Source of the DNA: Gnetum montanum
Lineage: Eukaryota; Streptophyta; Gnetopsida; Gnetales; Gnetaceae
DNA: 64,000 nucleotides
Assembly: GCA_015680685.1 (NCBI GenBank)
Contig: MNCI01008086.1
Location: 648,142-712,141, forward strand
Direction of reading: 5' to 3'
Shown: piece after piece, positions 11,985-23,539 of the stretch
Layout of the letters: the number at the start of each line of letters is the position of its first letter
How positions within the stretch are numbered: the stretch's first letter is position 1
The notes under the pieces: generated by a model
Seen by the model: the letters and a program-made list of their open reading frames with translations, nothing else
What the model was told of the DNA's origin: nothing
Database searches by the model: none
Translations under genes and position numbers: made by a program

Positions 11985-12060
11985 TGGTCAATAGGTGCAT
12001 CAATAAGGCCCCATCGAAGCAAATGACCCTATTGATGCATGTCAAAAATCCTATATATAC
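11985..12060 (+). promoter_or_regulatory. Internal U3-like promoter module upstream of ORF3 (GypA1)
   Basis: GCATCAATAAGG is faced by CCCTATTGATGC across a short spacer, an inverted repeat, with GGCCCCATCGA between the arms. About 15 bases further is CTATATATACC, a TATA-like box. The LTR U3 of the same element has the same layout: CCCTATTGAT motifs, GGGCCCCATTAATG, then CTATAAATAC. The module lies about 450 bp upstream of the ORF3 ATG. I infer a separate promoter for ORF3. A relic LTR is the alternative. Confidence 0.5.
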
Positions 12061-12515
12061 CGTCGCATACTTTGCAACTTTTTAACATTTACTTCATAAC
12101 ATGAGGGGAGTTTTTATCATTTTTCAAAGCCCAAAACCTTCCAAAGCCCATAACTTCCAAACCATTTGTCCAAAGCACTTCATTCTTTGATCTGTAGCTA
12201 CTATAGGTAAGCTCTTCATTGTGGGGGTTGTAAACCTTAATGTTTTTGATGGAATGTTTTTTAAAAAATTTTCTAGCTCCCTTAATGGATTAATGATTAC
12301 AATGATAAGAAACCATCAAATTTTGAGAGGTAACCATTCCAACACCCTCAGAAATGACTTGTTAACATTAAAACATAAATAAAATAATGATTAAAATTGA
12401 TTAAATCAACCATAATCATAACTTAACCAAGTGTACCTATCCTAAGGAGATAAGGTATCCCAATTGTTTCATGTTATACAACAATTGCTAACCTATCGTC
12501 ATGTTGTGATTACAT

Positions 12516-15345
12516 ATGGCACCAAGACCAAAACAACCATAGGAGGAAGGATTCTCTCAACCAAGGAAGAAATGGCCCAGAGCTAGAAGGGGTCAACAAA
12601 ATAAGCCTAGGAACAACCAGAGGCAACCCATGTAATGGGACCTCTTCAAGAGGAGCCCAAAGTGGAATCTATTTGATAGATACCCAAAGTAGAAGTGCCA
12701 ACAGAACAATCACAGAGAGGGAAAGCACCAGGACCTATACTAAGGCTTGAGGTCACTCTAACAGAAGCCTACCTTGACACCATTAAGCCCTGTGATATCC
12801 AATGCTTAGTTCTCTAGGAACTAAAATTTGGACCATTTTTAAAGCTTGCTCTAGTAGAGGTGAAAACACAATTGTAAGTCTCTCCCATGTGGCCAGTCAT
12901 TACTTCTAGTGCAAAGTGGTACATGGGAGAGGCATATCTCTTCTGAAATAACAAAAGGCTAGGGTCCATAGTGAAAATCAAGGATATTCAAGTGTCCTAC
13001 TTGGCTAAAGTTATCACACAAGCACTGGGGTTGCCTAATACTAGGATACAACTGGCACAGCTGTCAACACAAGGCAATCCTAAGGCCAAAAAGGAGTGGA
13101 CTCAGTGGTGTTACAAGGTCGACTATAAGGAGTTTGATGTACTCATACCAAAAAAATGCATAAACTTCAAAATAGTAGCCTACCATCTCAATCCAATGGT
13201 GAGGCCCAACAAGGTGATTGCCTTTCCTCTTGAGCATGCATCGCTCTAAGCAAGAGATTTCTAATAAACCTTCCATAATTGATCTATTTAGAGACCAAGA
13301 AGTGCTTCAAAGAAAATGAATGTGGAAAGAAAATCTTACCCTTTTTATGTCTCATCTAGAAACTTTGCAAAAGGATAGGGATCATCCACTACGCAAATGA
13401 TACAATTAGGCATGCTCCTTTGGCCTCGTGGTCTGAAATAATGAAGGAAAAGACACCTACCATGACTAAACAAGGGGAGCAACAGCCACCACCTCCATTG
13501 CCTAGTTAAGAAACATTACTGGAGGATTACCTAGTCATTGAGCACTTGTGTGAAATCTAAGAGCAGCTCTTATGTGAGTAGGAGTAGCATGCAAGAATAA
13601 GTGGTGTAGACCCATCTATTTATCAACTAGTGATGAGTTACCTTAATGAGGTGGCTTGAATAATTAGCTAGATGGAAAGAGGTGGGCCGATATTCTCTAC
13701 CCAAAGAATGTAGTTGCACACAAGGTCAAATCCCAATGTCCAAGATGTGATGGTGTCCTTATCTCAACATCATTTATTGGTAGAAATCTCTAGGAATGCT
13801 ACCTCCTTTTCAATGCATTTGGGGGAAGGTGAGGGGGCAACTATATTGGTGATGTAGCACCAAGGGTAGAAGACTGTTGCTGAAGTAGTTTCTGACTAAA
13901 TCTTTAAAGTGCTTAATGCACCTACAATGTTTGTACCAGACGTATCTACACTTCAAGATGTGTAGACATCCATAGGTATGGTCAACGGAAGATTGAATGT
14001 AACCTAGCATGATTGGGCAATTGATTCTAGAAATATTTGATTTCTTAGATAACATTATTGCAACCTAATCAGAGCTGTTGGAAGCAAAGGACAAGTGCAT
14101 CATCTTGGAGGGAAAACTTGAAATGACCCAAGCACAAAACCAATGCTTGGTTGTAGAAATTACTAAACTACATGCCCATTTTACTGATTGTGCACTCCTC
14201 AACCCAACAATCACTAGAGATGAAGCTTTTCAACAACTTCAAAATGACTAGAACAAGCTAAGAAGGAAATAGTGATGGCCATCTTCAACCAATCCATAAC
14301 AAAAGGAAAAACCTTCTCAATTCAAAAGAACTTAGTTCAAATGCATCAAGAAAATGAATCATTAACTGCTAAAAATCATCGCTTGCACAATGTTGATGCA
14401 CAAAAATAATAGATGTAGGGATTCATTCATCAACAGCAGGAGTAGTTTACTAGGGTAAACACTAAGTTAAGGAAATTGGCCATGGAGAATCAAAAATCTA
14501 TCTATGGAGGAAGTCTGATCCTTACGCCAGAAGTCTGCCATTGAGATCACCACCTAGAAGAATGAGGCTCTTAAGTTTGAAAGACTTAAAACTCACTATA
14601 TAGACAAGGTTGGATTGCAAAAGGAGGTAAATGAGAAACATATTTAAATGGCTAAGACAAAAGTAAATGAAGCCCTCTAGTAACTCTAGCAAGGAAAAGA
14701 AGTGTGGCAACCCATCATTGATGGGATTAATGCTATAACAAGGTAAAGATCTACCTAAAGGAGTTGCAAATTGAAGAAATGATAGAATACATGGAATTGG
14801 CCAATCTTTGCTATGCAAACCTAGCAATGCTAGCCACTAGATAGCCATGGTCAAAATTGGAAAAACAAGTGGCTAGCTCGTACTTGCTATATGAGGCCAA
14901 GTTCAAGAACCATAAAGACACCAAGTAAAATCTTGAGATAGCAAATGTTGAACTCAAAGTTCTTAAAGCATGATTCATGAATCAACAAAAAACTATTGAG
15001 AACTTGGCCAAGAAAATGAATAATTACCAGAAGTTGAAAGACATAGTTAAGACATTTGACATTGAGCGCAAACAATTTTCTACCTAGTTCATTAATGTTG
15101 AGGAGCTATTTCCAATGATTCCTTGTCCTTGAGATGTGCTCATTCTGACCCACATTAGCGAAGCTGCATGGATGGTGCATGATCCCAAGAGTAAGGAGGA
15201 GAAAATGAAGGCATTATTGGATGCCTTTCACCTCCTACTAAAAGTAGCAGTAGCAGGAGCATAGCCAGAGCCACCTCAGCTATTGCACATGCCTAAAGCT
15301 CATTCCTCAGAGCCTCAAGAGCCACCATCGCTTAGGACTGTCTAA
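12516..15345 (+). pseudogene. GypA1 ORF3, post-pol accessory frame (degenerate)
   Basis: Starts at ATG 12516 and can be followed, with stops and at least one frameshift, to TAA 15343-15345. It is homologous to the ORF3 of GypA3: WPVITSSAKWYMGEAYLF here against WPILSESGAQYLGKTYQF there; IQLAQLSTQ against KIAQLSTY; EYMELANLCYANLAML against EYMELENLWYDNLVML; AAWMVHDPKSKEEKMKALL against LAWMVQDPRTEEEKLKAIL. The N-terminal third looks globular and its pattern recalls the 'putative plant transposon protein' domain. The middle is Lys/Glu/Gln-rich and coiled-coil-like. I see no signal peptide or membrane segment, unlike an envelope protein. Function unknown. Confidence 0.75.
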
Positions 15346-15560
15346 CCTTATCCACCAACTTCATGCCATCAAAGGAAGTGCCATCCAATTTTGAAGCATA
15401 ATGTCATGGTGTTCAATTTTTGTAATGTTTGATCTGTACACTCAGGAACTTAGTTTTGTCAAGTTAGTTTGCTTTATTTTGTTAAGAGTCAATCAATAAT
15501 CCCATACCTTCCCAATTTTGTAAAGAAACTCGAGGAGGAGTTTTTATTTATTCGTGGGGA
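15346..15560 (+). other. GypA1 3' untranslated region and polypurine tract
   Basis: Short non-coding stretch after ORF3, ending in GAGGAGGAG and then CGTGGGGA (15553-15560), which abuts the 3' LTR and is the likely plus-strand primer. Confidence 0.6.
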
Positions 15561-16451
15561 TATGACAGATCACATTTGGTTGTGTTGATAAGGCCTTGTT
15601 GACATGGCCCCATCATCGGTGTATCATTTGCTGTCCTGACATAGCCCCATCAACATAGGGTTCATTTTTTACTATAAATACATGCTCACTAGCTACACTT
15701 ATGGCATTAGATTCATAGTAGTAGTAGAGCTCTTACAATTTGTCTATTTGAAAGTTACAATATTTTTTCAAAGTGTCCACAATAGGAGTCATTGAGTGTA
15801 TGAATATTTATTCAAGCATTATTGTACTTGAGAATGACAGTGTGTACGACAATAAAGACAAGTTTCTTGATAAAACCTAGTAGCATTCTAGATAGTTTAG
15901 ACATCTATTTATGCATTTAATGCTTTTAGTTCATTATTTAATATTTTTTATTAATTAAGCTAATTAAGCGAGATAAGCTAGATAGATTAAATATATAAGT
16001 ACAACTACTTCAAGCATAACACGTATTCGCTTGGTAATCCTAGCAGCATTATTGATTGGTATGCCCAATGGCGTAGCACTTGGTAACCCAGCAATGGATA
16101 CATGGGTTCAAGACATGTATGGAAAGTCGGACCAAATGCTTATGTTAGGATTAGTTAAAGATTAGTAAGTTAGTTAATTTAGATTAGTTATTAAATTACT
16201 TTATCTCTCTCTTCAAAGCATCAAAGAACATAAAATATAAAATAATAAAAATCATAGGCCTCAATTTCACTTAACCATACCTTTGTACTTTACAAGTGTA
16301 ATTGAGAAGATAATGAATGACCTTAGGGCAAGGTTCACTACCTAGAAGACTAGTGCATTAGAAACTATAAAGTCCACAGAATTTGACCGGATTGCACATA
16401 AACACTTTGTGATTCATATGGTTGGGCGTAGGGGTACCTCGTTGCTCATCA
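15561..16451 (+). repeat. GypA1 3' LTR
   Basis: About 891 bp, begins TATGACAG and ends GCTCATCA, then the target duplication CTAAC. It shares with 3245-4131 the TATA region (ACTATAAATACATG), the CAATAAAGACAAG region and the long AT-rich tail. Many substitutions separate the two copies, so the insertion is old. Confidence 0.84.
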
Positions 16452-16456
16452 CTAAC

Positions 16457-17130
16457 CAATAAGAAGTTGTTTAAGAAATGATTGTATGATTGTAAAATGG
16501 TTGAAGGTACTATCATTATAGAACACCTAGATATTTTTAATACATTGGTCCATTAGTTGCAATCTATGGGGATGAAAATGGATGAGAAAGATCAGTGCAT
16601 CACACTTCTTAGCACACTTCTAGATTTATGGGAAACACTGGCTGTAAGTAATACATCTACCATCTTTATTTTTGATAATATTGTTGGTTAATTTTTGTCT
16701 AAGGAAGTAAGAAGGAAAACTTCTACTCCTTAAAATGATGTATTATTTACGAAAAATGATGTAAAACCAAAATTTGTTAAGAGGCCTCAATTTAAGAATA
16801 AGCCTCAAAAATTTGTAAAGAGGTGACCTAAATGTTGGAATTATGGTGAAGATTGTAAATCCCCTCAAAAAAAGGGCAAAGAGAGTAATATATCAAAAAG
16901 TGATCAAGCCCCTTCTACTTGATAGGGAGATTTGTATGTTATATCATCTTCTAATAATGCTAATGTGTATTCATGATATGTGGACTTGAGTGCATCTCAT
17001 TGTTACACTCCACATGTTGATTAGTTCAATGAGTATACATCATCTGATCTCATAATGCTAAGTTTGGGTAATGATGGATTATGCAAAGTTATTGGTTATG
17101 GAAAAGTAAAGATTTAGTTTTAAAATGGAG
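16457..17130 (+). pseudogene. CopA gag C-terminal part and protease remnant
   Basis: Reading resumes with KKLFKK and continues IIIEHLDIFNTLVHQL, a copia gag block. A damaged zinc knuckle CWNYGEDC follows near 16834. The protease site is seen only as YVDLSASHC near 16978, where DSGAS is expected. Stops interrupt the frame. Confidence 0.65.
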
Positions 17131-17138
17131 TAGTTAAA

Positions 17139-18300
17139 TTGATTTCCAATGTACGTCATGTTCCAAAAATTACTAAAAATATTTTATCTATAAGTGAATT
17201 GGTTGATGTAGAAGTAACTATTATCTTTGAAAGTGGAAAATTTTCAATACTACATGATCCATTTGTTTTGCCTTCTAGAATTAAAATAGGTAAGTTGTAT
17301 AAATTAGAAGCTAAAACATTAAAGTAGAAATTAAGTGCATTAACAATTATTGATTTAAATTCAAGTATTGATTTGTGTCATAAAAGAATGGGACATCTTA
17401 GTGAAAAAGGACTTAAGAAACTTTACAAGCAAGGTAAATTTAAGTTTTCACAAGATTCTTTGGATTTTTGTCATCATTGTCTACATGGTAAATAGAGGTA
17501 TCATAGTTTTAAAAAAAGTAATGCGAAATCTCTTCAGATATTAAAACTAATACATAGTTATGTAGGTGAACTAGTTAAAGATATTAAAACAAGTTCTTTT
17601 GGAGGTACTATGTATTATGTTTCTTTTATTAATGATTATTCTAGAAAGAGCTAGATCTATTTATTAAAACATAAGTTTGAAGTATTTGGAAAATTCATAG
17701 AATTCAAAGCTTTTTTTGATAATTATTTAGGAAAGAAAGTCAAAATTCTAATAACTAACAATTGTGGTGAGTTTTGATCAAATGAATTTAATGCTTTTTA
17801 TAAAGAACATAGCATTCAAAGGAAAAAGACTATTCCAAGGACTCCTAAACAAAATGGAGTAAAAAATCACTTCAATTGAACATTGATGAAACATGCTAGA
17901 TGTATGCTCAATGAATCTAATCTTGACAAGCATTTTTGGGATGAAGTAGTAATGATTTCATGCTATGTTATCAATAGATCTTCTTCATTTGCTCTTGATG
18001 GAAAAATTCCAAAGGAAGTTTGGAGTGGTAGATTCATTAATTTAAACTATTTGAAGATTTTTGGTTGCAAAGCCTATGGACATGTTCCAAAATTTGATAG
18101 GTCCAAATTAGACTCTAAGTTTGTCAAATGTATTTTTCTTAGCTATGGACATGGTGTTAAAGCTTATAAGTTGTATAACACACAAACTAAAAGGATTATT
18201 TATAGTCAAGATGTTATCTTTAGAGAAAAATATGGATCTATGAAGGAGGAATCTTCAAATATTGAAACTCCAAATGATGTAACTCCTATGTATGTGCCTA
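17139..18300 (+). pseudogene. CopA integrase (degenerate)
   Basis: Pre-integrase and integrase of the copia type. The zinc-binding HHCC is visible as HKRMGH and FCHHC (17375-17480). Core motifs are YYVSFINDYSRKS near 17610 and TPKQNGVKNHFN near 17843, where the catalytic Glu of the usual VAERMN is lost. An intact stretch from 17883 reads YVINRSSSFALDG, IFGCKAYGHVP and CIFLSYGHGVKAYKLY, the typical copia C-terminal region. Confidence 0.82.
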
Positions 18301-19290
18301 TTGAAATTAATAATGAAATTTCTAAGGGTCATCCTCCATTAGCTAGGGATTTTGCCCCTAGCGAACAAGATGGTGATAGCATGGTAGATGTAAATACAAC
18401 ACATGAAGAGGGAGAATATAGTTTAAGTGAACATGACCATTTAAGACATTCCACACATACACAAATATTACCTTCATATTTAGAAGAATATGTCCTATTT
18501 ACTAAAAATAATGAGCCATCAACATATGATGAGGCATGTTCTTCTATGCAAAATGCAAAGTGAAAATAAGTAATGGATGCTGAAATGTCATCAATTCACA
18601 AAAATAAAACATGGGAATTAACTAAGCTTCCATCAGAGAGAAAACCCATTGAAAATAAATGGGTGTACAGAATAAAATCTGTGAATCAATACAAAGCGCA
18701 ACTTGTACCTAAAGGATTTTCTCAGAGAAAGGGGATTGATTATGATGAAATCTTCTCTCCAATAGTAAAATTAACATCCATAAGATCATTGTTGGCTATC
18801 ACAACTATTTATGATCTTGAACTTGAACAAATGGATGTAAAAACAACATTCCTCAATGGTGATCTTGAGGAAGAAATATATGTGCTTCAATATAAAGGAT
18901 ATCAAATTGAAGAAAAAGAGCATATGGTGTGTTGATTATTAAAATCATTATATGGCCTCAAACAAGAACCAAGAATGTGGATAAAAAGATTATAACCACA
19001 TGATAAATCTTGGCTTCATTAAAAGTATAAAAGACCCCTATACGTATGTTAAAAATATAAGTGAAAAATATGTTATCTTACTACTATATGTTAATAACAT
19101 GTTAATAGTAGCTAATAACATACATGATATTCAGGAGTTAAAACTTCATCTATGTTTCCAATTTGAGATGAAGGATATTGATGTTGAACAAAAAAAAAAT
19201 TGGGCATGGAAATTAAAAGTGACAGGCCTAATAAAAGGCTTTGGCTTCGACAATTTGCATATGTTGTGAATATTTTTAAAATATTTAATA
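18300..19290 (+). pseudogene. CopA reverse transcriptase (degenerate)
   Basis: Copia RT with KNKTWELTKLP, NKWVYRIK, KGFSQRKGIDYDEIFSP and QMDVKTTFLNGDLEEEIYV, then LKSLYGLKQEPR. The active-site block is LLYVNNMLIVANN near 19087 in place of YVDDM, so both catalytic Asp residues are Asn. Order after integrase confirms copia and not gypsy. Inactive. Confidence 0.85.
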
Positions 19291-20035
19291 TGAATGATTG
19301 CAAGCCTGTGACTACACCCTATGAAACTAATATAAAAATTTTAGTTGAAAAATGCTCAAAGACAAGCAAAGAAAAAGAGCTCATGGTTAAAATTCCATTT
19401 GCCAGTGCTATTAGCAGTTTAATGTATGCAATGGTCTCTACTAGACCTGACATTGCTTACATTATTTGAAAACTTAGGAAGTATATGTCTAATCTAGGAA
19501 AAAAACACTGGATTATAGTAAAGTAAGTCTTCTAATATCTTTGTGATAATTCAAATTATGGGATTTGTTATAAAAATAATTCCAATGGACTTCATGCCTT
19601 CATTGATGCAAATTGGGATGGTGATATTGATAGTAGGAAATCTACTAGTGGACATGTGTTTAATCTTTTTGGTGATGCTATTTCTTGGAAAAGTTAGAAA
19701 CAATCTTATGTTGCTTAGTCTACCACTGAAGCTAAATATGTTGCTGCTAACTTGGCATGCAAAGAGGCTATATGGCTTCAATGGCTAATAACTAGACTTG
19801 GCATCACTCAAACTCCTATTAATATTGGTTGTGCTAGTCAAAGTGCCATAAGCATATCCAAGAATCTATCCTTTCATGCTTGAACAAAGACCATTAAAAT
19901 ACAACATCACTATATATAGAAGGAAATTAAAAAGCAAAGGATTCTTCTACATAAAATATCTATTGAAGAAAATCCTATAGATGTACTCACCAAGTCAACT
20001 CTTGTTGAGAAGTTTCTCTAGTGTTGATTAGCATT
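19291..20035 (+). pseudogene. CopA RNase H and polyprotein end (degenerate)
   Basis: Connection region ISSLMYAMVSTRPDIAYII near 19415, then RNase H with STSGHVFNLFGDAISW near 19645, STTEAKYVAANLACKEAIWL near 19720 and HHYI near 19903. The frame ends near 20020 with NPIDVLTKSTLVEKF. Several stops are present. Confidence 0.82.
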
Positions 20036-20097
20036 TGGTCTTCTTATAACCTAATTTCCTAAAAATGGCATGTACTATTCTTTAAAGTAGCTTTACC

Positions 20098-20112
20098 TTT
20101 AAGAGGAAGAAT
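20098..20112 (+). other. CopA polypurine tract
   Basis: TTTAAGAGGAAGAAT lies directly before the 3' LTR start TGTAAGGATGG. This is the expected plus-strand primer position. Confidence 0.75.
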
Positions 20113-20264
20113 TGTAAGGATGGATGCAGGCAAATCTACCTTGATTTTCTCTAGATATTTCTACCCTACCTTGTTATATTTTTATTCATGTCTATGTTAT
20201 ATTTGGTCTTGTACCTATCTTGACCAAAATAAACTACCTTATCCCTTTTATTTTTGGGTGTATT
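20113..20264 (+). repeat. CopA 3' LTR, first part
   Basis: Matches the start of the 5' LTR (GGATGNAGGCAAATCTACC, TGACCAAAATAAACTACC) and stops at TTTTTGGGTGTATT where CopB begins. The remainder is at 33618-33853. Confidence 0.85.
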
Positions 20265-20766
20265 TGTAGCATGTGTTACGCATTAACGTGTTTTTATGTG
20301 TTAGTTAATGCATCAAGGTGGCCTTCATATTAACTAATGCATTTATGCATTAGCATTGGGGCTCTTCCATATCTAGTAATGCATTTATGCATTGGCATTA
20401 GGTCTCTTATTTTTTCTAATTTCTTATGATAATCGATTCCATAGCCTATAAATTCATTCTTGATGGGAGAACAAAGGCACCACGAATCACAACAGGATTG
20501 TAGTTCTAGTCCCTTTCATAAATGCTTAGGGGTTGTATACACCATCATTGCAAAGCATCGATGTGAAAGAATAATTCAAACTCCAAGTTTAATTCAAGGC
20601 ATCAATGGCTAGAGGTCAGTTCCATTTGCTTCTACATTGTGCATTTTTGGTTATCTATGCATGTAAATTTCTTGTGCAATCCATAGTTCCATTTTCTTCT
20701 ACATTGTGCATTTTTGATTATCTATGCATGTAAATTTCTTGTGCAATCCACAAATTTTGTCTTATG
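20265..20766 (+). repeat. CopB 5' LTR
   Basis: Begins TGTAGCATGTG. U3 repeats the words GCATTA, TGCATTTATGCATT and TTAATGCA several times. Near the 3' end a direct repeat of about 70 bp (ACATTGTGCATTTTTG, CATGTAAATTTCTTGTG) occurs twice, and the same doubling is in the 3' LTR, so it predates insertion. Confidence 0.82.
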
Positions 20767-20768
20767 TT

Positions 20769-20780
20769 TAGTATTAGAGC
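20769..20780 (+). other. CopB primer binding site
   Basis: TAGTATTAGAGC follows the LTR closely. It is the initiator-Met-type site with one change (TGG to TAG). Confidence 0.7.
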
Positions 20781-21417
20781 TTCATCTTTGTCTCTATCTT
20801 GATGTCATTACCGGTTAGTAAGTGAAAGGCTTGTTTATGATTGTGATGGGCATCCCTATAAAATTACTAACCTTTGGAGCATTTAGGCGATATTTTGGGG
20901 TTTTGAACTATGAATAAAGTTTCTCTATTTAAAGAATATTAAAAAGTTCATAATGCATAGTTTTTTTTCCTGCATAAAATTGTAACTTGTGATTTTTTTT
21001 CCTTTTTGTATTATTAAAGAGTAGCCATAGTGTCTTTAATTGTGCAAAAATTGTTAAAAGTTTTGAATCACATATGGAAAATTAAATTGTAATTAATCAT
21101 ATATAATATAATAAACTTTATCCCATAGGAATTTTTATTGTATTTAATATGATTAATTAGGATGATATGTTAAATTATTTTTCTTAATTTGTCCATAGGG
21201 ATTAAGAAAAGGAATATAATTTAACAATGTCATTGTAAGGATATATGAATCTGTTTGAATTAAAATTTAGCCCACAGGAAATTTTATGTCATTTGATTTA
21301 TATTTCTACATGATTTACATTGGTAAACATGTCTTATGGTATTTTAACCTCAAANTATGATTTACATTGGTAAACATGTCTTATGGTATTTTAACCTCAA
21401 ATTTAGTGACATAAGCA
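20781..21417 (+). other. CopB leader
   Basis: AT-rich sequence between PBS and gag. A 44-bp perfect duplication (21311-21354 and 21358-21401) flanks the single N at 21355 and is best explained as an assembly join. I see no gene here. Confidence 0.6.
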
Positions 21418-22230
21418 TGTTTAATTATGCAGTTGTACAAACTGTAAACTACTTTGATTTTAAATGTAACATTCCTAAATTAAAGGGTGATAATTATAAG
21501 GTGTGGAAGGAGAATATTCTTCTTCATTTAGGCTAGATGAACATTGATTATGCTATCTATAAGGATGAACCACCTGTCATTACCACAACCAACCATCTAG
21601 ATGATAGTGGTAATTATGAAAAATGGGAGCGATCTAATTGGCTCTATGTCATGTTCATAAAAACCAAGATCTCAGCTAGTATGCATGCTTCATTGAAATA
21701 GTATTACAAGGTGTGCATTTTGTTAAAGGTAATTGATGAACAATTTAAGTCATCAGACAAAGCATTGACTAGCACCTTAATAATGAAGTTCTCATCCATG
21801 AAGCTCATTGAAATTTATGGTATGCATGAGCACATCATGCAAATGAGGGATATAGCAGCCCAACTCAAAACACTTGAGGTTGAGATGTCAAAATCTTTCC
21901 TTGTGCACTACATCTTGAACATGCTCCCACCGCAATACAAACCCTTTCACATTTCTTATAACACACATAGGAACAAATGGTCAATCAATGAACTAATGAT
22001 CATGTATGTGCAAGGAGAGGGTAGAATTGTGATGGAAGTGAAAGAGAGTGTGCATTTGGTCACACAAAAAAGGACTAGAGAACAAGCCAAATGTGAGTAG
22101 AAGGTCAAATTACCTACATAAGCTAATATTAAGAAGGAATCCAGATTTTTTTTTTTTTTTTACAAAAAGAAGTGGCACATAAAGAAGGATTTTCCTAAAT
22201 ATCAGAAATGGCATGAACAGAAAGGTATTC
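21418..22230 (+). pseudogene. CopB gag (degenerate)
   Basis: MFNYAV starts near 21418, followed by FDFKCNIPKLKGDNYKVWKE, a typical copia gag opening. An intact stretch (21711-22100) includes LIEIYGMHEHIMQMRDIAAQL and LNMLPPQYKPFHISYNTH, the usual UBN2 block. The zinc-knuckle region is reduced to FFFFYKKKWHIKKDFPKY beside a T-run near 22150, with the cysteines lost. Confidence 0.8.
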
Positions 22231-22239
22231 AACTCTCAC

Positions 22240-23530
22240 TTATTTTTTTTGAATCTAATATGGTTGATGTTGGCCATGACACATGGTGAATTAACTCTAG
22301 GTCTACAATCCATGTTACCAATTCCTTACAGGGGTGCAAAACCTAAGGAAGCTAGTGAGAAGTGAGTCATGCATCTATTCAGGAAACAAGATGTGCTCAC
22401 ATGCGGAGGCAATCGAAACATGCAAATTAGTTTTATGTAGTGGTTTTGTTTGAGTTGGAAAAGACATTTTATATTCCAAGTTTTTCAAGGAATTTAATAT
22501 TTGTTTCAAGGCTTGTATCATTCGGATTTTCCTTTAATTTTTTAGACACTATATTCATTCTATATTATAGATTCAAACTTATTGGAAGTGGTACATTAAC
22601 AGATGGTCTTTTTAAGATTAATTTACAAAAGGAAACTTCTTATAATTCTATGCATGTTCATGCTGGAATTAAGAGATGTGTTATGAATGATGAATCCTCT
22701 ATGTTGTGGCATCGTAGATTAGGAAATATCTCTATTAAGAGAATAAAGAGATTAGTAAATGATGAAGTACTTAGTACTTTAAACTTTATTGACTTTGGAA
22801 CTTGTGTGGATTACATAAAGGGAAAGCAAACCAATATGTCAATGAAAGGCACTTAGAAGAGTTTAGACATATTAGAGATCATATGTATTAATATTTGTAG
22901 TCTAGATATGGATGCTTATGGTCAAAAGTATTTCATTACCTTTATTGATGATAATTCACAATATATGTATCTCTACTTTCTTCATAATAAGAGTGAAGCT
23001 TTAGATGCCTTTAAGGTATTTAAGGTTGAAGTAGAGAAACAATGTGGTACATAAATAAAGTTAGTGAGATCTGATAGAGGTGGTGAACATTATGGTAGAT
23101 ATACTGATGATGGACAAGCACTTAGTCCATTTCCTAAGTTTCTTCAAGAGCATGGAATTATTGCCCAGTATACTATGCTTGGTACTTAGACCAGAATGGT
23201 AGGGTAGAAAGAAGAAACTGAACATTATTAGACATGATGCAAAGTATGCTTAGCAGTCCAAGCTTCCTAAGTCTTTTTGGATTAAAGCTCTCAAGACAGC
23301 AATGTATATATAAACTGAGTTCCAACCAAAGTTGTCTCAAAGACATCATTTGAATTATGGAAAGGTTGGAAACTAAGTTTGTGACATATACACATTTGGG
23401 GATGCTCGTCTGAAGTAAGTGTTTATAATCCACAAGAAAAGAAGCTAGACCCAAGGACCATAAGTGGGTATTTCATTGGATATGTTGAATGGTCTAAGTG
23501 ATACAGATTTTATCACCCATCACACACTAA
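22240..23530 (+). pseudogene. CopB protease and integrase (degenerate)
   Basis: A protease trace (DTWINSRSTIHVTNSLQG once a stop is skipped) near 22280, then FYIPSFSRNLIFVSRL and the integrase zinc region LWHRRLGNISIKRIKRL with FGTC. Core motifs are YFITFIDDNSQYMYLYFL near 22930 and VRSDRGGEH near 23070, both Asp retained. The Glu region near 23190 is broken by stops and indels. Confidence 0.78.
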
Positions 23531-23539
23531 TAGGTTTGT

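Larger units (their letters stand above)
3245..16451 (+). mobile_element. GypA1: full-length Athila-like Ty3/gypsy element with extra ORF3
   Basis: A 13.2 kb element bounded by 887 and 891 bp LTRs and by the target duplication CTAAC (3240-3244 and 16452-16456). The order is LTR, PBS, gag, protease, RT, RNase H, integrase, a spacer of about 2 kb, ORF3, PPT, LTR. The RT segment and the PBS (TTGGCACTATTACTAGTGAC) are closest to the Athila lineage as I know it, where elements carry an additional frame after pol. Stops throughout make it a fossil. It belongs to one family with GypA2, GypA3 and the solo LTR at 52318-53223, judged by shared gag, ORF3 and PBS type. Confidence 0.88.

Noticed and set aside
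12516-15345. ORF3 as a true retroviral envelope gene
   Set aside because: No signal peptide, transmembrane segment or fusion-peptide-like stretch was seen in either copy. The middle is coiled coil but highly charged and soluble-looking.
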